The position numbers were made by a program, and so were the translations under genes. Under the pieces are notes generated by a model that saw nothing but the letters and a program-made list of their open reading frames with translations, searched no databases and was not told the DNA's origin. A stretch of DNA of 14,426 nt from CAYVBN01 sp964538565 (GTDB lineage Bacteria > Pseudomonadota > Alphaproteobacteria > Rhizobiales > Xanthobacteraceae): the NCBI GenBank assembly GCA_964538565.1, contig CAZIGW010000125.1, positions 1-14,426 on the forward strand, given 5' to 3'. Below are positions 7,675 through 14,426 of the stretch, piece after piece. The stretch's first letter is position 1, and each line of letters opens with the position of its first letter.

Positions 7675-8371
7675 TCAGAAGCGGTAGTTGATCGCGCCGC
7701 GCACCACCGAGAAGTTCGCGCCGGCCTGCACCTGCGAATAGGTGTCGGGGCCGATGGTCGCGGCCGAATTAGGTGTCGGTGCCGAGATCGACGTAAAGAT
7801 ATTCGGCGCGGACCGACCAGTTGCGCGCAAATCCGTATTCCAGGCCGCCGCCGACGGTCCAGCCGACGTGCGTGTTGTCCTGGCTCAGGCTCGAGGCGGG
7901 ACCGGTCGACTCGCGCCGCACGTTGCCGTAGGCGGCGCCGCCCGTGACGTAGGCGAGCCAGCCGCCGTTGAATGAATAGCCGAGCCGGCCGCGCGTCGTG
8001 CCGAGCCAGTCGACCTTGGCGTTGCACGAGAAGCCGGGGTTCGGGCAGGCGTTGGAGCCGCTGATACCGGCCCAGTCGAGATCGGTCTCGAGCCCGAACA
8101 CCAGCGGGCCGTATTCCCAGTTGTAGCCGAGCTGTCCGCCGACCAAGCCTCCGCTCAGGTCATGGCCGACATTGGGCGGCTGGAAGTCGTAGTCGTAGTT
8201 GCCCCAGGCGCCGCCGCCGTTGATGCCGATGTAGAAACCGGCCCAGGTGTAGATCGGCGACACGTAGGCGGGCGCCTTGTAGACCGGTCGTCCGAGATCG
8301 GCCGCGGACGCCGTTCCGGCGACGGTCGCAAACGCGAGGGCCGCGGCACCGGCGAGGAGAACGCGCTTCAT
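7675..8371 (-). CDS. Omp25/Omp31-type outer-membrane beta-barrel protein, copy 1, frameshifted near the 3' end
   Basis: This is a small outer-membrane barrel protein of the Rhizobiales Omp25/Omp31/RopB group. A signal peptide (residues 1-23, ending TASA) is followed by ADLGRPVYKAP, which also begins the mature form of the two paralogues. Alternating strands follow, with GFYIGINGGGAWG, GGQLGYNWEYG and WTVGGGLEYGFARNWSVRAEYLYVD. Translation meets TAA at 7771-7769 after DLGTDT. Dropping one base there (A7771 on the plus strand) restores a frame reading NSAATIGPDTYSQVQ and ending AINYRF at the TGA at 7677-7675. That ending has the C-terminal aromatic residue needed for barrel insertion, so the intact gene was about 231 residues. 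Two cysteines (NACPNPGFSC) probably form a loop disulfide. The ribosome site AAGGTGG (8386-8380) fits ATG at 8371, or at 8374 just before it. Whether the lesion is natural or a sequence error cannot be told. Confidence 0.85.
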
Positions 8372-8421
8372 CATCCGAGCCACCTTGATGACGTGTCAAT
8401 CCACCGTATGGGACCATGCTA

Positions 8422-8472
8422 CCAATGAATGTCGCCAAGGCGGCAGACACGCGGAAAAATGATGTTGAATTC
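8422..8472 (-). promoter_or_regulatory. Conserved upstream element of the barrel genes, copy 1
   Basis: This 51-bp block starts about 50 bp upstream of barrel gene 1. It aligns without gaps to 9367-9417 upstream of barrel gene 2, with 39 of 51 bases identical. Invariant parts include CCAATG, TGTCGCC, CGGAAAAA, GATGT and GAATTC, as written on the plus strand. It is probably a shared promoter/operator or leader inherited by duplication. I do not recognise the regulator. Confidence 0.6.
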
Positions 8473-8567
8473 GCGGCCGTGATTTCCGCCACGGCACGCG
8501 CCGGTCCGACGCAGGCGAGGAGCGTGCGTGCGGGAATCAGATCGGCGGCACGCTCCGGCCGCGCAAC

Positions 8568-8600
8568 AAAAAAGGGCCGGCGCGAAGCCGGCCCTTTGAG
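8568..8600 (-). terminator. Intrinsic terminator of barrel gene 2
   Basis: On the minus strand an 11-base perfect stem (AAAGGGCCGGC with GCCGGCCCTTT, plus-strand arms 8571-8581 and 8587-8597), a five-base loop and a run of six T form a textbook Rho-independent terminator. It lies about 20 bp past the stop codon of the gene at 8621-9298. Confidence 0.9.
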
Positions 8601-8620
8601 TCTGCAAACGGCGACGTGTC

Positions 8621-9298
8621 TCAGTACGGACCGCCGAACCGGTAGTTCAGGCCGAACTTGACCGTGTCGATGTCGATGTTGCCGGAGGGGATTGCCACCC
8701 CGCCAACGTTGAAGTCGGAACTGTCGAGGCCGTAGTGCAGGTACTCGACCTTGGCGCTCCAGGCCGGCGCAAAGGCCCATTCGATGCCGGCGCCGGCGGT
8801 CCAGCCGCTGTTCGTCGTATCGGTCGAGGCCGTCACCCCAGCCGCAGTGGCGGAAATCTCGGTATGCGCCCAGCCGCCACCGGCCGTGCCGTAGATCAGC
8901 AGGTTGTTGGGAGCCGCGAAGCCAATACGGCCACGGACCGAGAACAACGCGTTGACCTTGTCCGATCCGGTGACCGGGATACCGCCGATGGTGAAGCTGG
9001 AATCCCTGCCGATATCGGCCCAGGCGCCGTCGCCTTCGATGCCGAACACCCAGTTGCCGACCTGATAGTTGTAGCCGAGCGTGCCACCGACGAACCCGCC
9101 GTCCGCGCTGCCGCCGAAATCATCGTCGGCGTGGCCCCAACCGCCCTGAACACCGAGATAGAAGCCCGTCCAGGAGAACGTCGGCGCGACCGCAGCCGGG
9201 GCCTTGTACACCGGCCGTCCGAGATCCGCGGCAGACGCCGATCCCGCGACCGCCGCGAGGGCCAAGGCTGCGACACTGGTAAGTAAGAGTTTTTTCAT
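8621..9298 (-). CDS. Omp25/Omp31-type outer-membrane beta-barrel protein, copy 2
   Basis: The 225-residue product begins with a clear Sec signal peptide (MKKLLLTSVAALALAAVAG, cleavage after ASA at 23). The shared mature start ADLGRPVYKAP and TFSWTGFYLGVQGGWG follow. The rest alternates short amphipathic strands with Gly-rich turns (GGFVGGTLGYNYQVGNWVFGIEG, WTAGAGIEWAFAPAWSAKVEYLHYG) and ends LNYRFGGPY, with a terminal aromatic residue. This fits an eight-stranded barrel of the Rhizobiales Omp25/Omp31 group, surface proteins linked to envelope stability and host interaction in relatives. Unlike copies 1 and 3 it has no cysteine pair in the central loop. The ATG at 9298 was chosen over an upstream in-frame ATG because it begins the signal peptide. 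The sequence GGGGTGATC just upstream matches the extended anti-Shine-Dalgarno complement. It has its own upstream element and intrinsic terminator, so it is probably monocistronic. Confidence 0.9.
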   Translation of the reverse strand: MKKLLLTSVAALALAAVAGSASAADLGRPVYKAPAAVAPTFSWTGFYLGVQGGWGHADDDFGGSADGGFVGGTLGYNYQVGNWVFGIEGDGAWADIGRDSSFTIGGIPVTGSDKVNALFSVRGRIGFAAPNNLLIYGTAGGGWAHTEISATAAGVTASTDTTNSGWTAGAGIEWAFAPAWSAKVEYLHYGLDSSDFNVGGVAIPSGNIDIDTVKFGLNYRFGGPY

Positions 9299-9366
9299 TT
9301 TTCGATCACCCCGGGTTTGAAGGTTATGAACTACCCCCGTGAGGGGCTTCATACCAGAGCGGTGGC

Positions 9367-9417
9367 CCAATGGCTGTCGCCGAGAAGCCACATCCACGGA
9401 AAAACGATGTCGAATTC
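9367..9417 (-). promoter_or_regulatory. Conserved upstream element of the barrel genes, copy 2
   Basis: The same 51-bp block as at 8422-8472, here about 70 bp upstream of barrel gene 2. A 32-base core (9373-9404) matches 10957-10988 upstream of barrel gene 3 at 27 positions, including GCCACATCCACG. Preservation outside coding sequence suggests selection on a control region or recent duplication. Confidence 0.65.
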
Positions 9418-10033
9418 CCGAGTATCCGACAGAATTTAGACATCCGGCGGCCGGTTGATCCGGCGTCCCGCCGCCGCATTTGGCTGAAGAGGGGACGTGC
9501 CGTGCCGTCCTCGCGGCGAATCACCGGGGCGGGGCCAAGCAACGACTGGTTCATCAGGCGGGGTCGACTTGTGTGACGCAAGAATTCCGACACGAAATCT
9601 TGCTGGCTGGAAAAACAAGATGTCGTCCGAATCGGCGAGGGACTTGGGAGATCGACGGCATCGAAGAACAGAACGGTATCGTGCCAGTAAAATGCGCGGC
9701 CGCGCCATCCGCTTCGACGGCGGGTCGCGACGACGGCGCCACTCGGCGGCCGGCGCAGATTCGGCCCGCGCCAGCCGCGTCGCAGTTCGTGATCCCTCGG
9801 AAGCGATGATTCAGGGCCGCGCATGATGCTTCAACGGTCGTCCTGGTGCGCGGCGAAACGCGTCGCATCAAGATGCGCCGACGAAATTCCTGTAGATTCC
9901 GCCAAGAATACTCCGTCGGTCAGAACGACGGCCGCTGGGGTCAGCGCGGGCGGCTGGCGATTCGATGCGGCGCCATGTTGCCGCCCTGGAGAGGGCCGGC
10001 GGTGCAGAACGGCGCAGACCGTCCACCGACACA

Positions 10034-10062
10034 AAAAGAGGGCCGGCAGCGTGCCGGCCCCA
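10034..10062 (-). terminator. Intrinsic terminator of barrel gene 3
   Basis: GGGCCGGCA (10040-10048) pairs with TGCCGGCCC (10052-10060) around a three-base loop. On the minus strand the stem is followed by TCTTTTTG. It lies about 40 bp past the stop codon of the gene at 10103-10882. Confidence 0.85.
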
Positions 10063-10102
10063 CAAGGGGGGTTGGAGAGAAGGAAGTTGGAGGCTCTGGA
10101 GA

Positions 10103-10882
10103 TCAGTAGAACCGGTAGTTGATGCCGACCTTCGCGGTATGAATTCCCGGCAGGTCGTGGTCGAACCGGAAGATCGTTCCCCCCGCGTCCGGTCCGGAAG
10201 TCGTGACCGTGTGGTCGATGCCGATGAACATGTATTCGCCCTTGATGCTCCAGTTCGGCGCGAAGGCCCACTCGAGACCGCCGCCGACCGTCCAGGTCGC
10301 GATCGTGTCGTCACTGTTGTTGGTGGTGGCGAGCAGGTCGCCGCCGCACGGCGCGATGTCGCAGGCGTCGGTCACCGACGCGTCGATGCCGACGAAGGCC
10401 GCCCCGCCCTTCACGTAGGCCAGCCAGCGGTCCCAGGAATAGCCGAGCCGGCCCGTGATCATGCCGTAGACGTCGCCGATGCGCGTGTGCGCGACGGTGT
10501 CGAGACCCGGGGAGGTCGGATCAGGAGTCGTGCCGGTCACATGCAGGTAGCCGACTTCGCCTTCGATGCCGACGACCCAGTTCGGCGAGAGCTGGTAGTT
10601 GTAGCCGATCGTGCCGCCGCCAAGGAAGCTCGCGTCGAGCCCGTTGGTCCATTGGTGGCCAATCACGCCATTGTAGCCGTCGACGTCCGTGACCGTCACG
10701 TCGCTGTCCGGCCAGGCGCCGCCGACGAACGCTCCGATGTACCAGCCGGTCCAGGTGAACGGCGGAGGGACGTAAGCCGGTGCCTTGTACACCGGCCGGG
10801 CAAGATCCGCAGCGGACGCCGAGCCGGCCACCGCCATCAGAGCTAAGGATGCAACGCTTGCGAGCAGTAGCCGCTTTTTCAT
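10103..10882 (-). CDS. Omp25/Omp31-type outer-membrane beta-barrel protein, copy 3
   Basis: This is the longest of the three paralogues, at 259 residues. A signal peptide (MKKRLLLASVASLALMAVAG, cleavage after SASA at 24) leads to ADLARPVYKAPAYVPPPFTW and TGWYIGAFVGGAWPDSD. Strand-like repeats follow, such as GGTIGYNYQLSPNWVVGIEG and WTVGGGLEWAFAPNWSIKGEY. The protein ends VGINYRFY with the aromatic terminal residue expected of an outer-membrane barrel. A loop bears two close cysteines (ACDIAPCGGD) in the place corresponding to the cysteine pair of copy 1. The extra length lies mostly in loops. The start at 10882 was chosen because an upstream extension of the frame would place 31 unlikely residues before the signal peptide; the ribosome site is only a GGGGGTC run. 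It probably acts as a general porin-like or structural surface protein, as inferred from its family. Its own upstream element and terminator make it a single-gene unit. Confidence 0.9.
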   Translation of the reverse strand: MKKRLLLASVASLALMAVAGSASAADLARPVYKAPAYVPPPFTWTGWYIGAFVGGAWPDSDVTVTDVDGYNGVIGHQWTNGLDASFLGGGTIGYNYQLSPNWVVGIEGEVGYLHVTGTTPDPTSPGLDTVAHTRIGDVYGMITGRLGYSWDRWLAYVKGGAAFVGIDASVTDACDIAPCGGDLLATTNNSDDTIATWTVGGGLEWAFAPNWSIKGEYMFIGIDHTVTTSGPDAGGTIFRFDHDLPGIHTAKVGINYRFY

Positions 10883-10950
10883 CGTGTTGACCCCCGACGT
10901 AGGTTGTGGATGCCAATTTCTATGGCGCCAAAATAGCAGAGGTCCCGCCG

Positions 10951-11001
10951 AACTTATGTCACCGAAAGGCCACATCCACGAAAAAACCTTGATATTTCAA
11001 A
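10951..11001 (-). promoter_or_regulatory. Conserved upstream element of the barrel genes, copy 3
   Basis: This is the third copy of the block, about 70 bp upstream of barrel gene 3. The part TGTC(A/G)CCGA..GCCACATCCACG followed by an A-run is strongly kept. The distal part (after the A-run) has diverged, and GAATTC is lost. Confidence 0.55.
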
Positions 11002-11118
11002 TAGGTAGCGGAATATGGAAAACTACCATGTCACCTCTTTCGAATAACGATCTGGATTGTCCCATAAGATGACGTTCTGGATGCGCGGGGCGGCCGCACC
11101 CGCCGAGCCTCCGGGCGG

Positions 11119-11147
11119 TTGCCTTTCGAGCGGCCGTCTGCTAGAAC
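11119..11147 (+). promoter_or_regulatory. Predicted SOS-controlled ssb promoter
   Basis: TTGCCT (11119-11124), a 17-base spacer and TAGAAC (11142-11147) make a plausible -35/-10 pair. The -10 overlaps the LexA box, the same arrangement as predicted for uvrA. A closer, constitutive promoter for ssb is not excluded. Confidence 0.4.
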
Positions 11148-11158
11148 AGAACAAGAAC
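11144..11158 (+). promoter_or_regulatory. LexA (SOS) box upstream of ssb
   Basis: GAAC-AGAACAA-GAAC matches the alphaproteobacterial LexA operator exactly. It lies 289 bp before the ssb ATG. A third GAAC sits inside the spacer (11149-11152). The divergent barrel gene 3 begins 262 bp away on the other side, but ssb is the usual SOS target. Confidence 0.75.
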
Positions 11159-11447
11159 AAAGCGGGCTGAGCCAAGAGACGTGCCCGGGCTTGTGGCGCC
11201 CGGCGGCAAAAACGGTACGCCGCGGCGGTCGAACGGCGATTCGCTTGCTTCGGAGGCGAACGGAGCGCGGGACCATGTTGCTCGACGCGAACGCGGCGCC
11301 ATCTTTGTGGAAAACCGCCACCCCGCGTGCGCGAGGCGCGCGCGGGGCCCGGCGGCGGTGTAGAGCGATCCGCAAGCGGGAGACACTTCGCCGGATCGCC
11401 CGCTAGGTTGCCAGGCCGGCAGGGCCGGGCCCGATGAGGAGAGTGAC

Positions 11448-11939
11448 ATGGCAGGTTCGGTCAACAAGGTGATCCTGGTCGGCAATCTCGGCGCCGATCC
11501 GGAGATCAGGCGCACGCAGGACGGTCGGCCGGTGGCGAACCTGCGCGTCGCGACGTCGGAGACCTGGCGCGACAAGGCGAGCGGCGAACGCCGGGAGAAG
11601 ACCGAATGGCACCGGGTCGTCATCTTCAACGAGGGCCTGTGCAAGGTCGCCGAGCAATATCTGAAGAAGGGCTCGAAGGTTTACATCGAGGGGGCGCTGC
11701 AGACGCGCAAGTGGCAGGACCAGTCGGGGCAGGACCGCTATTCGACCGAGGTCGTGCTGCAGGGATTCAATTCCCAGCTCACCATGCTCGACCGCGCCGG
11801 CGCCGGCGGCGACTTCGGCGCGGACGAGGGCGGCTCGCGCGGCGATTTCGGCGCCTCCGGCTCCGGCAGCCGCGCCCGCAAGCCGGCGATGGCCGGAGGC
11901 GGCAAGCGTGACGACCTCGACGACGAGATCCCGTTCTGA
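11448..11939 (+). CDS. ssb: Single-stranded DNA-binding protein SSB
   Basis: SSB coats single-stranded DNA in replication, recombination and repair. The 163-residue product has the OB-fold domain at residues 1-113: NKVILVGNLGADPEIRRTQDG, then TEWHRVVIF with Trp54, KGSKVYIEGALQTRKWQD, and TEVVLQGF. A Gly/Ser/Asp-rich flexible linker (about 115-153) and the acidic tip DDLDDEIPF follow. The final DEIPF is the conserved peptide that recruits partner proteins such as RecO, exonuclease I and DNA polymerase III chi. Length and layout are normal for the family. The start is supported by AGGAG at 11437-11441, six bases before ATG. In many alphaproteobacteria ssb lies next to uvrA and shares an SOS control region. 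Here the two are about 4 kb apart but each keeps a LexA box. No intrinsic terminator is evident after the stop. Confidence 0.97.
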   Translation: MAGSVNKVILVGNLGADPEIRRTQDGRPVANLRVATSETWRDKASGERREKTEWHRVVIFNEGLCKVAEQYLKKGSKVYIEGALQTRKWQDQSGQDRYSTEVVLQGFNSQLTMLDRAGAGGDFGADEGGSRGDFGASGSGSRARKPAMAGGGKRDDLDDEIPF

Positions 11940-12184
11940 CTGACCAATCTCGGCTCGTTCCGGTTGCAGTGGGCGAGAATTCCCAAGCTTCGTCTGCCGG
12001 ACGCGGGCGGCGGGAGCGAAGCGAACGTGCACCGCTGATCTCATCCAGAACCGATCATGAAAGCGACGATGCCGCGGTGACTGGTCCGGGATCTGCAGCG
12101 CGCTGGTTCGCACCGCTGTGCCCGGCACACGAGTTCGAGAACGAGGGGCGACCATCCGCCAGGCTCGTTCGCGGTCTCGCCACG

Positions 12185-12811
12185 TCACCCGCCCAGGATC
12201 GCCCGCACTCCGTCGACCACGTATTGCACGGCCAGCGCCGCCAGGACGACTCCGAGCAGGCGTGAGAGAACGACGTTGCCGGTGATGCCGAGCATGCGCG
12301 CCACCCAGGTCGCGCTGCAGTAGACGGCAAAGCAGATCGCGAACACGACGACGATCATGCCGACGAGGAGCGCGACGTAGAGCGGGCGCTCTCCCGCCTG
12401 GCCGGCGAGCAGCACGGTGGCCGTGATCGCTCCGGGGCCGGCCATCAGCGGAATGGCCAGCGGAAACGCCGCGATGTTGCGCACGTGCTCCTCGAGCGCC
12501 TGCTCGGCGGTCTTCGACTGTCGCTCGATGCGCACCCCGAAGGTCATTTCCGAGGCGATCGAAAAGAGCAGCAGGCCGCCGGCAATGCGGAAGGCAGGCA
12601 GCGTGATGCCGAGCCTGTTGAGGAGCCAGTGGCCGATCAGCGCGGTTCCGGCGAGGATCACGCCGGCAATCACGCACGCCCGCATTCCCACATGCCGGCG
12701 GGCCTTCGGCGGCAATCCCTCGGTGACGGCCAGGAAGGTCGGCGCGAGGCCGACGGGATCGACCACCACCAGCAGGGTCACGAACGCGGAGACGATGTAG
12801 TCGACGGGCAT
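12185..12811 (-). CDS. MarC (UPF0056) family integral membrane protein
   Basis: This is a 208-residue inner-membrane protein of the MarC family. Family hallmarks are DPVGLAP near residue 18 (in the first helix) and FPLAIPLMAGPGAIT at 116-130. About six hydrophobic helices are visible, near 5-28, 44-62, 74-92, 114-136, 144-166 and 183-203. Members were once tied to multiple antibiotic resistance in E. coli, but that link was not upheld and the function is unknown; some relatives are thought to be transporters. The gene converges on ssb (about 245 bp between stop codons, with no clear structure) and is divergent from gyrA. The ATG at 12811 begins the family N-terminus directly. The ribosome site is poor, so translation may be weak or leader-dependent. 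A ssb / marC / gyrA order is, from memory, common in Rhizobiales. Confidence 0.92.
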   Translation of the reverse strand: MPVDYIVSAFVTLLVVVDPVGLAPTFLAVTEGLPPKARRHVGMRACVIAGVILAGTALIGHWLLNRLGITLPAFRIAGGLLLFSIASEMTFGVRIERQSKTAEQALEEHVRNIAAFPLAIPLMAGPGAITATVLLAGQAGERPLYVALLVGMIVVVFAICFAVYCSATWVARMLGITGNVVLSRLLGVVLAALAVQYVVDGVRAILGG

Positions 12812-13317
12812 CGCGCGGCTCGCTCGCGTTGCGCCGGCTTCGGCGCGAAATCTACGGGCCTCGGGCGCGATCCGGAGAGGGGAACCCGGTCTGGCGTGAG
12901 ATCGCGCGCCCGTTCCATGACTTGGCGCATGACCCCATCGGCAAGCCGACGTCCACGTCGACGGATCATGCGCCAGTCAACGCAAGCCTAGCATGCGCGG
13001 GTCCGGGCGGGCGCCCAGCGGTCCGAGGTCGCGGCCGCGGGGAGTCCGCTTGTCGGACCGGGCGCTCGGCGACGCCTGCCGGGCGGGTTTTCGGAGGCTT
13101 CGGCGGATCGCTCGAAACGGTTCGGAGAGTGTCCTTCAAGCTATTGAAAAATCCGGCAAAAATCCCCATGTGATGAATCGCTTTCCGGTGGCATTGCGGA
13201 GCTGAATCGGCTATAGCGCGAGGGCGGATCGTTCGCTCTGGCGCGGGCGCCCTGAGAGCGCCGCGCGCGTGCCGGCCTCGCTTCCGCTCAACACGTCCAA
13301 GTTCGGGAATCGTCTCC
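12812..13317. other. Divergent region between marC-family gene and gyrA
   Basis: These 506 bp hold no convincing gene. The notable structure is the palindromic element at 12923-12975. A TTGAAA at about 13144-13149 in a locally AT-rich patch (13140-13180) could belong to the gyrA promoter, but I see no good -10 at the right distance. A minus-strand frame from 13169 to 12966 starts MGIFAGFFNSLKDTLRTV but has no ribosome site and turns into Arg/Pro-rich sequence. Confidence 0.55.
12923..12975. repeat. Dispersed palindromic element, copy B, cloverleaf-like
   Basis: The outer arms TGGCGCATGA (12923-12932) and TCATGCGCCA (12966-12975) are perfect ten-base complements. Between them lie two further perfect inverted repeats, TCGGC-AA-GCCGA and CGACGT-CC-ACGTCG, so the 53 bases can fold into a three-way structure. 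It shares its right half with copy A at 3318-3365. It lies upstream of both marC and gyrA, so it is not an ordinary terminator for either. Confidence 0.7.

Positions 13318-14426
<1,109 letters not shown>

Larger units (their letters stand above)
9299..10102. other. 800-bp region between barrel genes 2 and 3
   Basis: No credible gene is present. Short open frames on both strands lack ribosome sites and family motifs. The region contains a CCCC/GGGG four-base hairpin in the leader of barrel gene 2 (9335-9346), the conserved upstream element (9367-9417), a partial look-alike of that element (9609-9625), and the terminator of barrel gene 3 (10034-10062). The stretch 9630-10030 has nothing I can identify. 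It could be the decayed remains of a further copy, but I see no barrel motif in it. Confidence 0.6.
10883..11447. other. Divergent region between barrel gene 3 and ssb
   Basis: No credible gene is present in these 565 bp. The part next to the barrel gene (about 10950-11060) is much more AT-rich than its surroundings and holds the conserved element. The ssb-proximal part holds the LexA box at 11144-11158 and a possible promoter overlapping it. That implies an ssb leader of nearly 300 bases. Confidence 0.6.

Noticed and set aside
9578..9605. Imperfect hairpin CAAGAATTC / GAAATCTTG in the gap between barrel genes 2 and 3
   Set aside because: Nine-base arms with a mismatch and no T-run or gene context. 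It could easily be chance.
9817..9876. GCGCAT and ATGCGC about 50 bases apart, suggesting a third palindromic repeat
   Set aside because: Only six bases pair, and the sequence between them does not match either repeat copy.
12966..13169. Minus-strand small frame starting MGIFAGFFNSLKDTLRTV
   Set aside because: The amphipathic start is attractive, but there is no ribosome site, the rest becomes Arg/Pro-rich, and its end runs into the palindromic repeat.

Overview
The window is GC-rich DNA with the codon use and gene content of an alphaproteobacterium, most likely order Rhizobiales (Hyphomicrobiales). The main pointers are three Omp25/Omp31-type beta-barrel proteins beginning ADL(G/A)RPVYKAP, LexA boxes of the alphaproteobacterial type (GAAC-N7-GAAC), the uvrA / ssb / marC / gyrA neighbourhood, and a dispersed palindrome ending in GATCATGCGC. 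I cannot name the genus.

Layout. 1-564 (minus) is the 5' part of a DUF2189 membrane protein gene that leaves the window. 819-2988 (plus) is a methionine-sulfoxide repair group: an MsrQ-like haem membrane protein, an exported MsrA with one cysteine in the mature chain, and a cytoplasmic zinc MsrB. A 500-bp gap with one copy of the dispersed palindrome precedes a glutathione S-transferase gene (3495-4106). A short methyltransferase-like relic then separates it from uvrA (4376-7462, minus). Three tandem minus-strand outer-membrane beta-barrel genes follow (7675-8371, 8621-9298, 10103-10882). The first carries a one-base frameshift near its 3' end. Two have clear intrinsic terminators, and all three share a conserved upstream element. 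11448-11939 (plus) is ssb, 12185-12811 (minus) is a MarC-family membrane protein, and a second palindrome copy lies before gyrA (13318 to the window end, plus). gyrA has an in-frame TAG at codon 198, with intact GyrA coding sequence on both sides.

How the genes relate. uvrA and ssb are SOS/DNA-repair genes. Each has its own perfect LexA half-site pair overlapping a plausible -10, even though about 3.7 kb of outer-membrane genes now separates them. msrQ-like, msrA and msrB look like one oxidative-damage repair unit spanning the inner membrane, periplasm and cytoplasm. The three barrel paralogues look like tandem duplicates that carried their upstream control region with them.

I see no wholly new multi-gene system. 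The observations most worth a second look are the amber codon in gyrA, the conserved element upstream of the three barrel genes, the two structured palindromic repeats, the paired SOS boxes, and the exported one-cysteine MsrA beside an MsrQ-like protein. Two reading-frame lesions in 14 kb, one of them in an essential gene, also raise the possibility of sequence error.
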